Position numbers and translations under genes: made by a program. A stretch of 64,000 nucleotides of DNA from Hyphomicrobiales bacterium (GTDB lineage: Bacteria; Pseudomonadota; Alphaproteobacteria; Rhizobiales; Rhizobiaceae), in contig UBYA01000013.1 of the NCBI GenBank assembly GCA_900469615.1, forward strand, positions 183,405-247,404, given 5' to 3'. This document shows positions 10,029 to 18,111 of this stretch, piece by piece. Each line of letters opens with the position of its first letter. Within the stretch, counting starts at the first letter, position 1. Below the pieces are notes generated by a model that saw nothing but the letters and a program-made list of their open reading frames with translations, made no database searches and was not told the DNA's origin.

Positions 10029-11966
10029 TTGCCGAATTTGAGTGGAAATACCAAGCCTAAAAGCTTGAGCTGGCATTCTGCGTGCTCTGACTTATTTCGC
10101 AAGGTGGCCAAGGTAGCAGCCGTTGGCCTCCTTGCTTTGGCCGTTTCTACTCCTGTTTTCGTCGGCACGCCGTCCCAGGCGGGCGGCGAGACCCGCAGCC
10201 TCAAGATCTATTACGTCCATACCGGCGAAAAGGCCGTCATCACCTACAAGCGCAACGGCAAGTTCGATCCGGATGGCCTGGAGAAGCTGAATCGCATCCT
10301 GCGCGACTGGCGCAAGAATCAGCCGACCAAGATGAATCCGCGCTTGTTCGACCTGATCTGGGAAGTCTACCGCGAAAGTGGCTCGCACGAATTCATCTAC
10401 GTGATCTGCGGTTTCCGTTCGCCCGGCACCAACGAGATGCTGCGCACCCGCTCCGCCCATACCGGCGTTGCCAAGAAGAGCCAGCACATGCTCGGCAACG
10501 CGATGGATTTCTACATTCCGGACGTCAAGCTCACCAAGCTGCGCGAAATCGGCATGAAGCTGCAGGTCGGCGGCGTCGGCTATTATCCGACCTCCGGCTC
10601 GCCTTTCGTCCACATGGACGTCGGCGGCGTGCGCGCATGGCCGCGCATGGACCGCCAGGATCTCGTCCGTCTGTTCCCGGACGGCAAGACGATGCATATT
10701 CCGGCCGATGGCCGCCCGCTGCCGGGCTACCAGGAAGCCGTGGCGGACTACAAGCGCCGCATGTCCTCCGACAACATCCAGATCGCCAGCTCGTCCTCGC
10801 CGCGCCGCGGCTTCTTCGCTCGCCTGTTTGGCGGCGGCGGTGCTGACGAGGAAGAAGACAATGCCGACAACGGCACGACGACGGCGCCGGTGGCTGTTGC
10901 TTCGGCGGCCCGCAAGGGCCAGCCGGCTCCGGTTGCCAGCGACGATGGCGACGACAGCGCGGCTGAGGCTCCCGCCCAGGTTCGTGTCGCGAGCGTAAAC
11001 GCACCCGTTCCGCAGGTTCGGCCCGCTTTCGGCAATCAGCCTGCCGGCAGCGACGTTGCTTCCGCTCTCGTCTCGCCGCCTCGCAATGCTGCTCAGGACG
11101 CGCTTGCGGCCGCCATGCCGAATACGGACGACCAGCCGCAATATGCCGATCTCCGTTCCTATCATGTGCCGGTGCCGTCCTTGCTTGATCGCCGTTCGCC
11201 CGGAGATGCCGAAGTGGCTTCGGCCGAGGCCGACATGAGAGGCCAGCTGACCGCCGTTCCCGTGCCCGCACAGCGCCCCGAACTTGCAGAAAGCCTTCTC
11301 GCTTCCGCCGATGCCGATCAGGAGGCGATGGACGATCAGGCCGATGCGGGGACGCTTTCGCCGTCCATCGTCGCGGCGCTGGAGCAGAGCCGGCCCGATC
11401 GGTCGGATGCGAACGGTGCGGTTCCGTTGAGCCCATCGACGAATAACGTCGCCTCCAAGGACCAGCTTGCGCCTGTGAACGGTAACGATGCGGCGCAGGC
11501 GATTGCGGCGGTCCTGCCGCAGCAGAGGCCGGCCCAGCAGATGCCGATGCAGGTGGCTGCACTGGCGCCGATCCGCAACGAAGTGAGGGCCAGCACCCAT
11601 CGCTTCAATGACAGCTTCGAAACGGCAGCGCCGCAAGAGCGCGCGATTGCCGCGGGCATCGCGACCAAGGGCGGCCGGCCGAGCAGGCAGGATGCCGCCG
11701 AGGCCGATGCCGGCCGGGCTACGGTGACGACCGCGCCGAAGCTGACGGAGAAGATGATTTCGCAGTGGGCAATCGCAAAGGCCCGCGTCGAGATCGGGAA
11801 TCGCCCGGTCAAGGCGCCGCGCTTCGTAAGCCCGACGCTGCGTGCCCAGCCGACCGCCGTGTATACGGACGGCTTCAAGGTACAGACGGCATCGATCGAT
11901 CCTGAACGCTTCAGCGGGACTGCGGTGAATTTCCTTCAGGTGAAGAAATTCAATTCGGTCGAATAG
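10029..11966 (+). CDS. Exported DUF882 (YcbK/M15-type peptidase) protein with long disordered tail
   Basis: 645-residue protein. Residues 17-50 contain a basic stretch and hydrophobic core followed by PSQAGG, a signal peptide. Residues 55-245 are the DUF882/YcbK domain of the peptidase M15 clan: the metal-binding motifs SQHMLGNAMDF and FVHMDVG carry the His/Asp/His ligands, so a zinc-dependent peptidoglycan (murein) endopeptidase is likely. Residues 250-645 are low-complexity Ala/Pro/Gln/Asp-rich and probably unstructured, far longer than in E. coli YcbK/MepK (182 residues). No ATG is available; the TTG at 10029 directly follows an in-frame stop region and gives the complete signal peptide, so it is the best start. 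A strong terminator follows. Periplasmic or envelope location. Confidence 0.85.
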   Translation: MPNLSGNTKPKSLSWHSACSDLFRKVAKVAAVGLLALAVSTPVFVGTPSQAGGETRSLKIYYVHTGEKAVITYKRNGKFDPDGLEKLNRILRDWRKNQPTKMNPRLFDLIWEVYRESGSHEFIYVICGFRSPGTNEMLRTRSAHTGVAKKSQHMLGNAMDFYIPDVKLTKLREIGMKLQVGGVGYYPTSGSPFVHMDVGGVRAWPRMDRQDLVRLFPDGKTMHIPADGRPLPGYQEAVADYKRRMSSDNIQIASSSSPRRGFFARLFGGGGADEEEDNADNGTTTAPVAVASAARKGQPAPVASDDGDDSAAEAPAQVRVASVNAPVPQVRPAFGNQPAGSDVASALVSPPRNAAQDALAAAMPNTDDQPQYADLRSYHVPVPSLLDRRSPGDAEVASAEADMRGQLTAVPVPAQRPELAESLLASADADQEAMDDQADAGTLSPSIVAALEQSRPDRSDANGAVPLSPSTNNVASKDQLAPVNGNDAAQAIAAVLPQQRPAQQMPMQVAALAPIRNEVRASTHRFNDSFETAAPQERAIAAGIATKGGRPSRQDAAEADAGRATVTTAPKLTEKMISQWAIAKARVEIGNRPVKAPRFVSPTLRAQPTAVYTDGFKVQTASIDPERFSGTAVNFLQVKKFNSVE

Positions 11967-11996
11967 GTTCGCAACCGCACTTATCGTCATTTTTTT

Positions 11997-12020
11997 GGAG
12001 CCCGCCCCGGGCTCCTTTTT
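11997..12020 (+). terminator. Rho-independent terminator of the DUF882 gene
   Basis: GGAGCCCG (11997-12004) pairs perfectly with CGGGCTCC (12008-12015) over a 3-base loop, followed by five T residues, 30 bases after the stop codon. Confidence 0.9.
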
Positions 12021-12220
12021 ATTGGTCGCATGGGCCGACTGGCGTTCCGCCCACCCTTCCCGAATGCGGCGGCAGGCTGATTTTCAGAAACTCTTGCGGG
12101 AAGATTGTCGATCGAAACGCCTGTTGATTGGAGGTGACATCGCGGCCCGGCTTTCAAGCCACGGCCAACGTTGCGCTTCGCCGGCCCGTTTTCATTCAGT
12201 TTGGCTTCATCCGGCTCCAT

Positions 12221-12425
12221 TAGAGCAACTCCAGGAAAAGTGCGCAGCGGTTTTCCGTTCGGAGTTGCGTCAAAACAAAGAGATAAAGCGGTTCCGAGAT
12301 GTCGTGAAAAGCTGAACCGCTTTAGAGCGACTCCAGGAAAAGTGCGCAGCGGTTTTCCGCCCGGAATCGCTTGAAAATAAAGGGATGGGGACAGGGCGTT
12401 TTCGCGATTCGAAGAAAAGCGGAAG
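12221..12425. repeat. Tandem pair of RIME-like mosaic intergenic elements
   Basis: Two copies of an approximately 100-base element lie head to tail and share the TAG at 12323-12325. Each has the order GAGC(G)A-CTCCAGGAAAAG, core GTGCGCAGCGGTTTTCCG, a complementary GGAGTTGCG/GGAATCGC arm, an A-rich stretch and a terminal palindrome. The same element recurs at 19033, 38601 and, partly, at 47876. The layout resembles the Rhizobium-specific intergenic mosaic elements (RIME). The 12021-12466 interval otherwise holds no gene that I can support. Confidence 0.75.
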
Positions 12426-12466
12426 GGCCCCGGGCCGATACTCCCGGACTGAACGGATATCCGCAT

Positions 12467-13084
12467 TTGACCCGCAAGACGGCAATTATCGTTGGCAATG
12501 GCAAGCTGCAGCGCGATCTCTCGCAGATCGTGGACAGCGCCGAATTTACGATGCGCTTCAATGAGCCGAAAACATCCATCGGCATGAGCGGGTCGCGCAC
12601 GGATATTCTGATGCTGGCGGCCTCCAGCAAGCCGATGCAACGGCGATTGACGGATCCGGCCTTCCTGACCAGCGCTACCTTCAAGGCCGCCCGGGAGGTG
12701 GTGCTTGCCTATCATCCCGATATCATCCGACTGTATCATCCCAAGCCCAATTTCCTGTCTCGCCTGAAAGGCAGGAGAAGCGACTGGACGATGCGGACGA
12801 TCGAATTGGTCGGCGCTGCCGGCAAGGAGATCCGCATCATGCCGCCGCAATTCTATATCGAGGGCTGTGCGGAACTCGGCGTGACCGAAAGCCGGATGCG
12901 CCAGCTCTTTCCAAGCACCGGTTTTTTCGGCATCCGCTATGCCCTGTCGCAATTGCCCGCCGACGAATGGGACGTGAAGCTTTGCGGCTTCAGCTGGGAG
13001 GGATGGAAACGTCATGCCTGGCTGGACGAGCGCCGCTGGGTCGCCGACAGGATCGCGAGCGGACGCATCAGCCTGCTGATATAG
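12467..13084 (+). CDS. GT29/sialyltransferase-like protein ('urease operon accessory protein' type)
   Basis: 205-residue protein if read from the TTG at 12467. It begins TRKTAIIVGNGKLQRDL, the G-N-G nucleotide-sugar loop of the GT29-like fold, continues with FTMRFNEPKT...SGSRTDILML (compare the R-x-N and TDI motifs of the family) and ends with CGFSWEGWKRHAWLDERRWV, where HAWLDE fits the HxxxxE motif of sialyltransferase motif VS. Homologous rhizobial proteins are often labelled urease operon accessory protein without evidence. It probably transfers a sugar to a surface polysaccharide, fitting the GT25 and deacetylase genes that follow. The frame extends further upstream, but only through the mosaic repeat, so that part is not trusted. 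The start lacks a good ribosome-binding site. Confidence 0.65.
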   Translation: MTRKTAIIVGNGKLQRDLSQIVDSAEFTMRFNEPKTSIGMSGSRTDILMLAASSKPMQRRLTDPAFLTSATFKAAREVVLAYHPDIIRLYHPKPNFLSRLKGRRSDWTMRTIELVGAAGKEIRIMPPQFYIEGCAELGVTESRMRQLFPSTGFFGIRYALSQLPADEWDVKLCGFSWEGWKRHAWLDERRWVADRIASGRISLLI

Positions 13085-13204
13085 CTCCCTTAGTTGCCGG
13101 GATCGGTTGAAAACAACCGTTTTCAGTTTCGCCTCAGGTTTGCCTAAGCTCGCTTTCATTCACGGTTGCTAGAGCCTCGCGAATTGTGACCCGAGGTATT
13201 CCCG

Positions 13205-14047
13205 ATGCAAACCTACGAATTCAGTCCGTCTTCGGCGATGCCGCTCGAGCGATCTCTTACGGGATTCGAGTTCGATCACGCGCCCGGCTCGATGGCTGCC
13301 GGCCTGGATCAACCGAGCCAGCCGGTCATTCGCGGTTTCATCATCCATCTGGATCGCGCCCGCGATCGCCTGCCCCAGGTCGAGCGACTCGCCGCCAAGC
13401 TCCCCGTGCCCTCGCAGATCGTCGAGGCAGTCGATGGCCGCGCCCTGGCTGCCGCCGAGATCGAACGCATCTATCGCCCCCGGCTGCAAAAACCGTACTA
13501 TCCGTTTGCAATGAGCACGGGCGAGATTGCCTGTTTCCTGTCGCATAGAAAGGCTTGGGCCGCCATCGTCGAGCAGGGTATCGATGCCGGCCTCGTCTTC
13601 GAGGATGACGTGGAGATCGACGATACGTTTCACGCGGCCTTTGCCGCGGCCAGGATCTGTCTGAAGCCGGGCTCATTCATCCGCTTTCCGTTTCGCATGG
13701 GCAAGGAACATGGAAAGTGCGTTCTCGCCCAGGGCGAGACCACCGTCATCCAGCCGCGACGCGTCGGTCTGGGCATGGTGGCTCAGCTTGTCAGCCGCGA
13801 TGCCGCGATTCGCCTGCTGGAGGCGACATCGGTCTTCGACCGGCCCGTCGATACGACCGTGCAAATGAGCTGGTTTACCCGCGTCTCTCCGCTCGCGGTG
13901 CTGCCGGGCGGGGTCCGGGAAATTTCCGCAGAGCTCGGCGGCAGCACCATCAAGAGCCGCAAGACATTGGCGGAAAGGCTCGCCAGAGAGCTTTTGCGGC
14001 CGCTCTATCGCGCGCAAATCGCTTTTCGCTCGCACCGCATCATCTGA
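13205..14047 (+). CDS. Glycosyltransferase family 25 (lipooligosaccharide-type)
   Basis: 280-residue cytoplasmic or membrane-peripheral glycosyltransferase. After a 40-residue variable N-terminus comes the GT25 domain: VIRGFIIHLDRARDRLPQVERL, then the diagnostic GEIACFLSHRKAWAAIVEQG followed by LVFEDDVEIDD, whose EDD triad binds the metal and UDP-sugar. In Gram-negative bacteria such enzymes add galactose or glucose to the lipopolysaccharide core. Start ATG 13205 has GAGG ten bases upstream. The polysaccharide deacetylase gene starts 10 bases after its stop, so the two are cotranscribed; together with the preceding GT29-like gene they form a small surface-sugar group. Confidence 0.88.
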   Translation: MQTYEFSPSSAMPLERSLTGFEFDHAPGSMAAGLDQPSQPVIRGFIIHLDRARDRLPQVERLAAKLPVPSQIVEAVDGRALAAAEIERIYRPRLQKPYYPFAMSTGEIACFLSHRKAWAAIVEQGIDAGLVFEDDVEIDDTFHAAFAAARICLKPGSFIRFPFRMGKEHGKCVLAQGETTVIQPRRVGLGMVAQLVSRDAAIRLLEATSVFDRPVDTTVQMSWFTRVSPLAVLPGGVREISAELGGSTIKSRKTLAERLARELLRPLYRAQIAFRSHRII

Positions 14048-14057
14048 GCGAACCATC

Positions 14058-14759
14058 GTGGCTGTTCCTATCCTCGCATATCATCAGGTCGCGGTGCCGC
14101 CGTCGCGCTCGGCGCCGTACAGAAGCATGGTCGTCCATCCCGCAGCCTTCCGTCGCCAGATGAATTGGCTGAAAAGGCTTGGAATTCAGGGCCTGTCGCT
14201 GCGTGAGGCGATGCCCTATGTCAGGGGTGAAAAGACCGGCAAGGTCGCCGCCATCACCTTCGACGACAGCTATGCCAACGTCTATGAAAATGCCTTGCCG
14301 GTGCTGCAGGAATTCGGCTTCACCGCCACGAATTTCGTCGTGGTGAACCAGATCGGCGGCAGCAATGTCTGGGATGCCGCGCTCGGCGTCGCGCCTGCGC
14401 CTTGCATGTCGCTCGAACAATTGCGCCGATGGCATGGCCTGGGCCACGAGATCGGATCGCACACGCTCGACCATGTTCGCCTGCCGCAATTGCCGATGGA
14501 AGAGGCGCGCCGTCAGATCACGCTTTCGCGCGAGCTTCTGGAAGACCTGCTCGATGAAGGCGTCTCTTCCTTTTGCTTCCCTTATGGCGACGAAACGCCG
14601 CTCGATCGCGTGCTGACCTACGAGGCGGGCTATAGCGTTGCGACGACCACGCGGCGCGGGCGGGCCCGGGCTGGCGACGATCCGTTCGGCCTGCCGCGCG
14701 CGACCGTGCGGCGTAACGACAGCTGGCTGCATTTCCTCAAGAAATGCGTCGTCGGATAG
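14058..14759 (+). CDS. Polysaccharide deacetylase (NodB/CE4 family)
   Basis: 233-residue CE4 deacetylase, starting with GTG at 14058. Conserved motifs: MT1 AAITFDDSYAN (catalytic base and metal Asp), MT2 IGSHTLDHVRL (H-x-x-x-H metal ligands), MT3-like SSFCFPYGDETPLDR. These enzymes remove N- or O-acetyl groups from surface polysaccharides, peptidoglycan or chitin-like oligomers. There is no signal peptide, so it probably acts on a cytoplasmic or lipid-linked intermediate. It directly follows the GT25 gene (10-base gap), which suggests that the two modify the same saccharide, such as the lipopolysaccharide core or O-antigen. It is not NodB itself: nod genes and a nod box are absent. Confidence 0.88.
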   Translation: MAVPILAYHQVAVPPSRSAPYRSMVVHPAAFRRQMNWLKRLGIQGLSLREAMPYVRGEKTGKVAAITFDDSYANVYENALPVLQEFGFTATNFVVVNQIGGSNVWDAALGVAPAPCMSLEQLRRWHGLGHEIGSHTLDHVRLPQLPMEEARRQITLSRELLEDLLDEGVSSFCFPYGDETPLDRVLTYEAGYSVATTTRRGRARAGDDPFGLPRATVRRNDSWLHFLKKCVVG

Positions 14760-14771
14760 CCGGCGGCGTCC

Positions 14772-15035
14772 TTACGGCTGCTTCTTCGTCGTGGGATTCG
14801 TGACGGGATGGCCGCTTTTGTCGATGAGGGTGAAGGAGGTCCGGCCATGGTCCTGCGCGCTCGCCGCCGGCGGCATGAGGGTCCATGTGAAATAGGCGAT
14901 CAGGCCGCAGACACCGAGCAGCAAGACGGTCAGGATCGCCGGGATGGACCATTCCCGTGCGAACATCGGCGTATCCCGGCTGGCTTTGAAGGAGACGCGG
15001 CGCCCGGCGGCGGTCTTATTGAGCTGTGTCGGCAT
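14772..15035 (-). CDS. Small membrane protein resembling the N-terminus of SCO1/SenC proteins
   Basis: 87-residue protein starting at ATG 15035-15033 with an excellent GGAGG site. It has a basic N-terminus (residues 1-24), one membrane helix (about 29-51, AILTVLLLGVCGLIAYFTW) and a short periplasmic tail ending FTLIDKSGHPVTNPTTKKQP. The phrase F-x-L-x-D-x-x-G-x-P-V-T is how SCO1/SenC copper chaperones start their thioredoxin fold, but here the protein stops at once, so the CxxxC copper site is missing. It is either a decayed SCO protein or a genuine short membrane protein sharing that opening. Convergent with the deacetylase gene, whose stop is 12 bases away. Confidence 0.6.
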   Translation of the reverse strand: MPTQLNKTAAGRRVSFKASRDTPMFAREWSIPAILTVLLLGVCGLIAYFTWTLMPPAASAQDHGRTSFTLIDKSGHPVTNPTTKKQP

Positions 15036-15424
15036 TTTCGCCTCCGAGAATATGAGTTTTGCCATGTTGCTTGCGGTCGGGCGTCTTTTCAGCGGCGCTG
15101 AAAACGGCCGGATGGCGGGCAAGGCCGACGGACATCGGCGAGACGGCGCACGGAGCGCGCACAAGCCATTGCGTTGTTGCGAAGATCCGCTTTTGCACGA
15201 TCTTTCCCCATTGTCTGTCCGAATGAAGCACGGTTTGTCCGGATGAAGCACGTACGACATTCGCCGTTTCAGCTCAATGCGGCAATTTGGTATGGCCCTC
15301 GCCGTGCCCGTTTACACGTCGCGTCGAGGTCGGCTACAGATGCTTGTGAGCGCGCACGCTGGCGGATTGGCGGCTCTCATATCGCCCATTCGCCGTGCGC
15401 TCTCCGGCGCGAAAAGGAACTGGA
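15036..15424. other. Intergenic region with a 20-base-period direct repeat
   Basis: This 389-base gap separates the minus-strand membrane protein from the plus-strand amine oxidase and must hold both promoters. The only clear structure is a 17-base direct repeat, TGTCCGAATGAAGCACG at 15216-15232 and the same with one change at 15236-15252, spaced exactly 20 bases start to start (two helical turns). No credible gene is seen in it; reading frames here are short and unlike any family I know. Confidence 0.5.
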
Positions 15425-16687
15425 ATGCCCATCGAGTCCTGGAAAGGCGGCGAGGTCGACGTTGCCGTCATCGGCGCGGGTGCCGCCGGCGTGGCTGCGG
15501 CCCGGCAATTGCAGCTGCTTCGACCCGATCTTTCGATCCTGCTGCTCGAAGCCTCCGATCGCGTCGGCGGCCGTGCCCGGTCGATCCATCCCTTCGGGCC
15601 GGATGGAGCCGCGCTCGATCTCGGCTGCGGCTGGCTGCATGGTGCGCGTACCAACGCCTGGACGGAGATTGCGGAGGAGGTCGGTCTGACCGTCGACCGT
15701 ACGCCCGCGCCCTGGAGCGATGGCGGTCATCGACTGGAGCAGGACACACCCGAGGCACAGGCTGCCGCCGCGGCCGTCAACGACTTTTTCGAGCGCGTCG
15801 ATGATTATGACGGCAAAGAGGACGCGGATCTGTCCGTGATGGTGTCGCCGGCCGATCCGTGGAGCGAGAGGATTTACGCGGTCGGCGCATTCATGACCGG
15901 CGGAGAGCTCGACAGGTCCTCGGTGATCGATCTTGGCCGCTACGATCCCGGTCCCGGCCCCGACTGGCGGGTGCGGCAGGGCTACGGAACGCTGGTGGCC
16001 ACCTACGGCCGGCCGGTGCCGACCGTTCTTGGCGTGGAAGTTAGCCGTATCGACCATAGCGGCGCCGACCATATCGTGCTTTCGACAGGAAAGGGTGAAT
16101 TGCGGGCAAAGGCTGTGATCGTTACCGTCTCCACCAATGTCCTGGCTGGCGAACGCATCGCCTTCCAGCCGCCGCTGCCGGAGAAGATCGAGTCGGCTTC
16201 ACGCCTTCCGCTTGGGCTGGCAAACAAGCTGTTCATTCGCACTGCCGAGCCGGCGATGTTTCCGGAGGACGCGCATGTCATGGGTTCGCAGCACAGCCGC
16301 CGGACAGGCGCCTATCAGCTGAAGCCGTTCGGCGCGCCTGTCATCGAAGCCTATTTCGCCGCCGATCTCGCGCTCGATCTGGAGCGGCAGGGTATCGATG
16401 CCATGTTCGATTTCTCGGTGGATCAGCTGAAGCGGGTCTTCGGCTCGGATGTCGGCGCGAAACTGTCGCCCCTCGTCATGTCGGCCTGGGCGGGCGAGTC
16501 CCTTGTCGGCGGGTCCTATTCCTACGCGACGCCGGGCGCCTCGGATCTGCGCGGGGTGTTGGCGGCTCCTTGCGACGATCGTCTGTTCTTTGCCGGAGAG
16601 GCCTGTTCGCGGGCGCGCTACTCGACGGCGCACGGCGCCTATGAAAGCGGCGTCGCAGCCGCGGAAGCGGTCGCGAAAGCGCTGTGA
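15425..16687 (+). CDS. FAD-dependent amine oxidase family protein
   Basis: 420-residue flavoprotein of the flavin amine oxidase (monoamine/polyamine oxidase-like) family. Residues 11-40 form the Rossmann dinucleotide site, VAVIGAGAAGVAAARQLQ, ending with the acidic residue in LLLEASDRVGGRARS. The substrate region includes LGCGWLHGA, and the C-terminal FAD motif is DRLFFAGEACSRARYSTAHGAYESG, typical of the family. It oxidises an amine with oxygen, releasing aldehyde, ammonia and hydrogen peroxide; the substrate is unknown. Start ATG 15425 has AAGGAA upstream; the frame could extend ten codons but without a better site. No signal peptide, so cytoplasmic. It is followed by a separate ilvE transcription unit. 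Confidence 0.85.
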   Translation: MPIESWKGGEVDVAVIGAGAAGVAAARQLQLLRPDLSILLLEASDRVGGRARSIHPFGPDGAALDLGCGWLHGARTNAWTEIAEEVGLTVDRTPAPWSDGGHRLEQDTPEAQAAAAAVNDFFERVDDYDGKEDADLSVMVSPADPWSERIYAVGAFMTGGELDRSSVIDLGRYDPGPGPDWRVRQGYGTLVATYGRPVPTVLGVEVSRIDHSGADHIVLSTGKGELRAKAVIVTVSTNVLAGERIAFQPPLPEKIESASRLPLGLANKLFIRTAEPAMFPEDAHVMGSQHSRRTGAYQLKPFGAPVIEAYFAADLALDLERQGIDAMFDFSVDQLKRVFGSDVGAKLSPLVMSAWAGESLVGGSYSYATPGASDLRGVLAAPCDDRLFFAGEACSRARYSTAHGAYESGVAAAEAVAKAL

Positions 16688-16879
16688 TGAAGGCCCGATC
16701 GGCGGAATGGGGCGCTTCCGGGCGAGAAATAGCGATTTGCCTCGCAAATTTATTGAAAATCACTCTTAAACTTGCGCAGGAACAGGCGTAAACGCAATCA
16801 AATACCACCCGATTTGATTTACACCATCCTTCGGGAGATGGGCGGCGAAAACCGCGACAAATGAAGCATTGGAGGAGCC

Positions 16880-17977
16880 ATGAGCAACGGCGACACGTTA
16901 ACCTTCCACATCCAGAAAAACCCCAATCCCGCGACGGCCAGCGAGCGGGAAGCGCTGCTGCAAAATCCGGGCTTCGGCCGCGTCTTCACCGATCACATGG
17001 TGACGATTCGCTATTCGCAGGACCGCGGCTGGCACGATGCCAGGATCGAGGCGCGCAAGGCGCTGGCTCTCGATCCGGCGACCGTCGTGCTTCATTATGC
17101 GCAGGAAATCTTCGAAGGCATGAAGGCCTATCACCTGCCTGATGGCGGCGCGGCCCTCTTCCGCCCGAGCGCCAATGCGCGGCGCTTCCACAATTCGGCC
17201 GAGCGGCTGGCCATGCCGACCTTGCCGGAAAGCATTTTCGTCGAGTCCGTCCGCGAACTCGTCAAGATCGATCGCGAGTGGATTCCAACCGCCGAGGGAT
17301 CGTCGCTCTATCTCCGCCCCTTCATGATCGGCTCGGAATCCGCGCTCGGTACGAGGCCGGCGACGGATTACCTTTTCTGCGTCATCGCCTCTCCCGTCGC
17401 GTCTTATTTCAAGGGCGGCGCATCGGCCGTGACGCTCTGGGTCTCGGAAAACTACACCCGCGCCGCTCCCGGTGGCACCGGTGCCGCCAAGTGTGGCGGC
17501 AACTATGCCGCAAGCCTTTCCGCGCTCGCCGAAGGCCAGCGTGAAGGCTGCGATCAGGTCGTCTTCCTCGATGCCGTCGAAAAGCGCTGGATCGAGGAAC
17601 TCGGCGGCATGAACATCTTCTTCGTCTTCGACGACGGCTCGTTGCGGACGCCGCCGCTGACGGGCACGATCCTGCCGGGCATCACCCGCGATTCGCTGAT
17701 CAAGCTCGGTCGCGACACGGGCCTGACCGTTCGCGAGGAGCCTTATTCGATCGAGCAATGGCAGGCGGATGCCGAAAGCGGCCGCCTGCGCGAAGCATTC
17801 GCCTGCGGCACGGCTGCGGTGGTGACGCCGATCGGCAAGGTGAAGGGCCGCAAGCACAACTTTACGATCGGCGACGGCAATGCCGGGGCGACCACCCTCC
17901 GCCTCAAGGCTGCGCTGACGGACATCCAGTTCGGCCGCGCGCCGGACAAGAACGAGTGGCTCGACCGGCTGTTCTGA
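16880..17977 (+). CDS. ilvE: Branched-chain amino acid aminotransferase
   Basis: 365-residue class IV PLP aminotransferase, size and features of the IlvE type II (mitochondrial-like BCAT) group. Visible signatures: VLHYAQEIFEGMKAY near residue 75, LYLRPFMIGSE, GGTGAAKCGGNYAASL where the Lys binds PLP, EELGGMNIFFV, and TGTILPGITRDSLI followed by EAFACGTAAVVTPIG. It catalyses the last step of leucine, isoleucine and valine synthesis and the first of their breakdown, using 2-oxoglutarate/glutamate. Start ATG 16880 sits six bases behind GGAGGAG. Upstream 190 bases carry its promoter; a strong hairpin without a T tract lies downstream. Cytoplasmic. Confidence 0.95.
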   Translation: MSNGDTLTFHIQKNPNPATASEREALLQNPGFGRVFTDHMVTIRYSQDRGWHDARIEARKALALDPATVVLHYAQEIFEGMKAYHLPDGGAALFRPSANARRFHNSAERLAMPTLPESIFVESVRELVKIDREWIPTAEGSSLYLRPFMIGSESALGTRPATDYLFCVIASPVASYFKGGASAVTLWVSENYTRAAPGGTGAAKCGGNYAASLSALAEGQREGCDQVVFLDAVEKRWIEELGGMNIFFVFDDGSLRTPPLTGTILPGITRDSLIKLGRDTGLTVREEPYSIEQWQADAESGRLREAFACGTAAVVTPIGKVKGRKHNFTIGDGNAGATTLRLKAALTDIQFGRAPDKNEWLDRLF

Positions 17978-18027
17978 ACGGAACGCAGCCTGATCCGCGT
18001 CAGGCTCTGACCGGATTGTGATCGATA

Positions 18028-18062
18028 CCCGGCGGGAAGCGCATATCGGCGTTCCCGCCGGG
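18028..18062 (+). other. Stem-loop between ilvE and the dehydrogenase gene
   Basis: CCCGGCGGGAA (18028-18038) is a perfect inverse complement of TTCCCGCCGGG (18052-18062) across a 13-base loop. There is no T tract on either strand, so it is not a standard terminator; it may stabilise the ilvE message or mark the end of the operon. It lies 50 bases before the next start codon. Confidence 0.5.
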
Positions 18063-18111
18063 CTCTGGCATGAAAGATCGCATCGTCACCCGAACCATCG
18101 GAGTTGTTGTG

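Noticed and set aside
11987..13159. 390-codon minus-strand frame through the mosaic repeats
   Set aside because: It runs through two repeat copies and the GT29-like gene in antisense; no family resemblance and no start signal.
14058..14759. NodB chitooligosaccharide deacetylase of a nodulation cluster
   Set aside because: CE4 motifs are shared, but no nodA, nodC, nod box or symbiosis gene is near, and it is joined to a GT25 gene.
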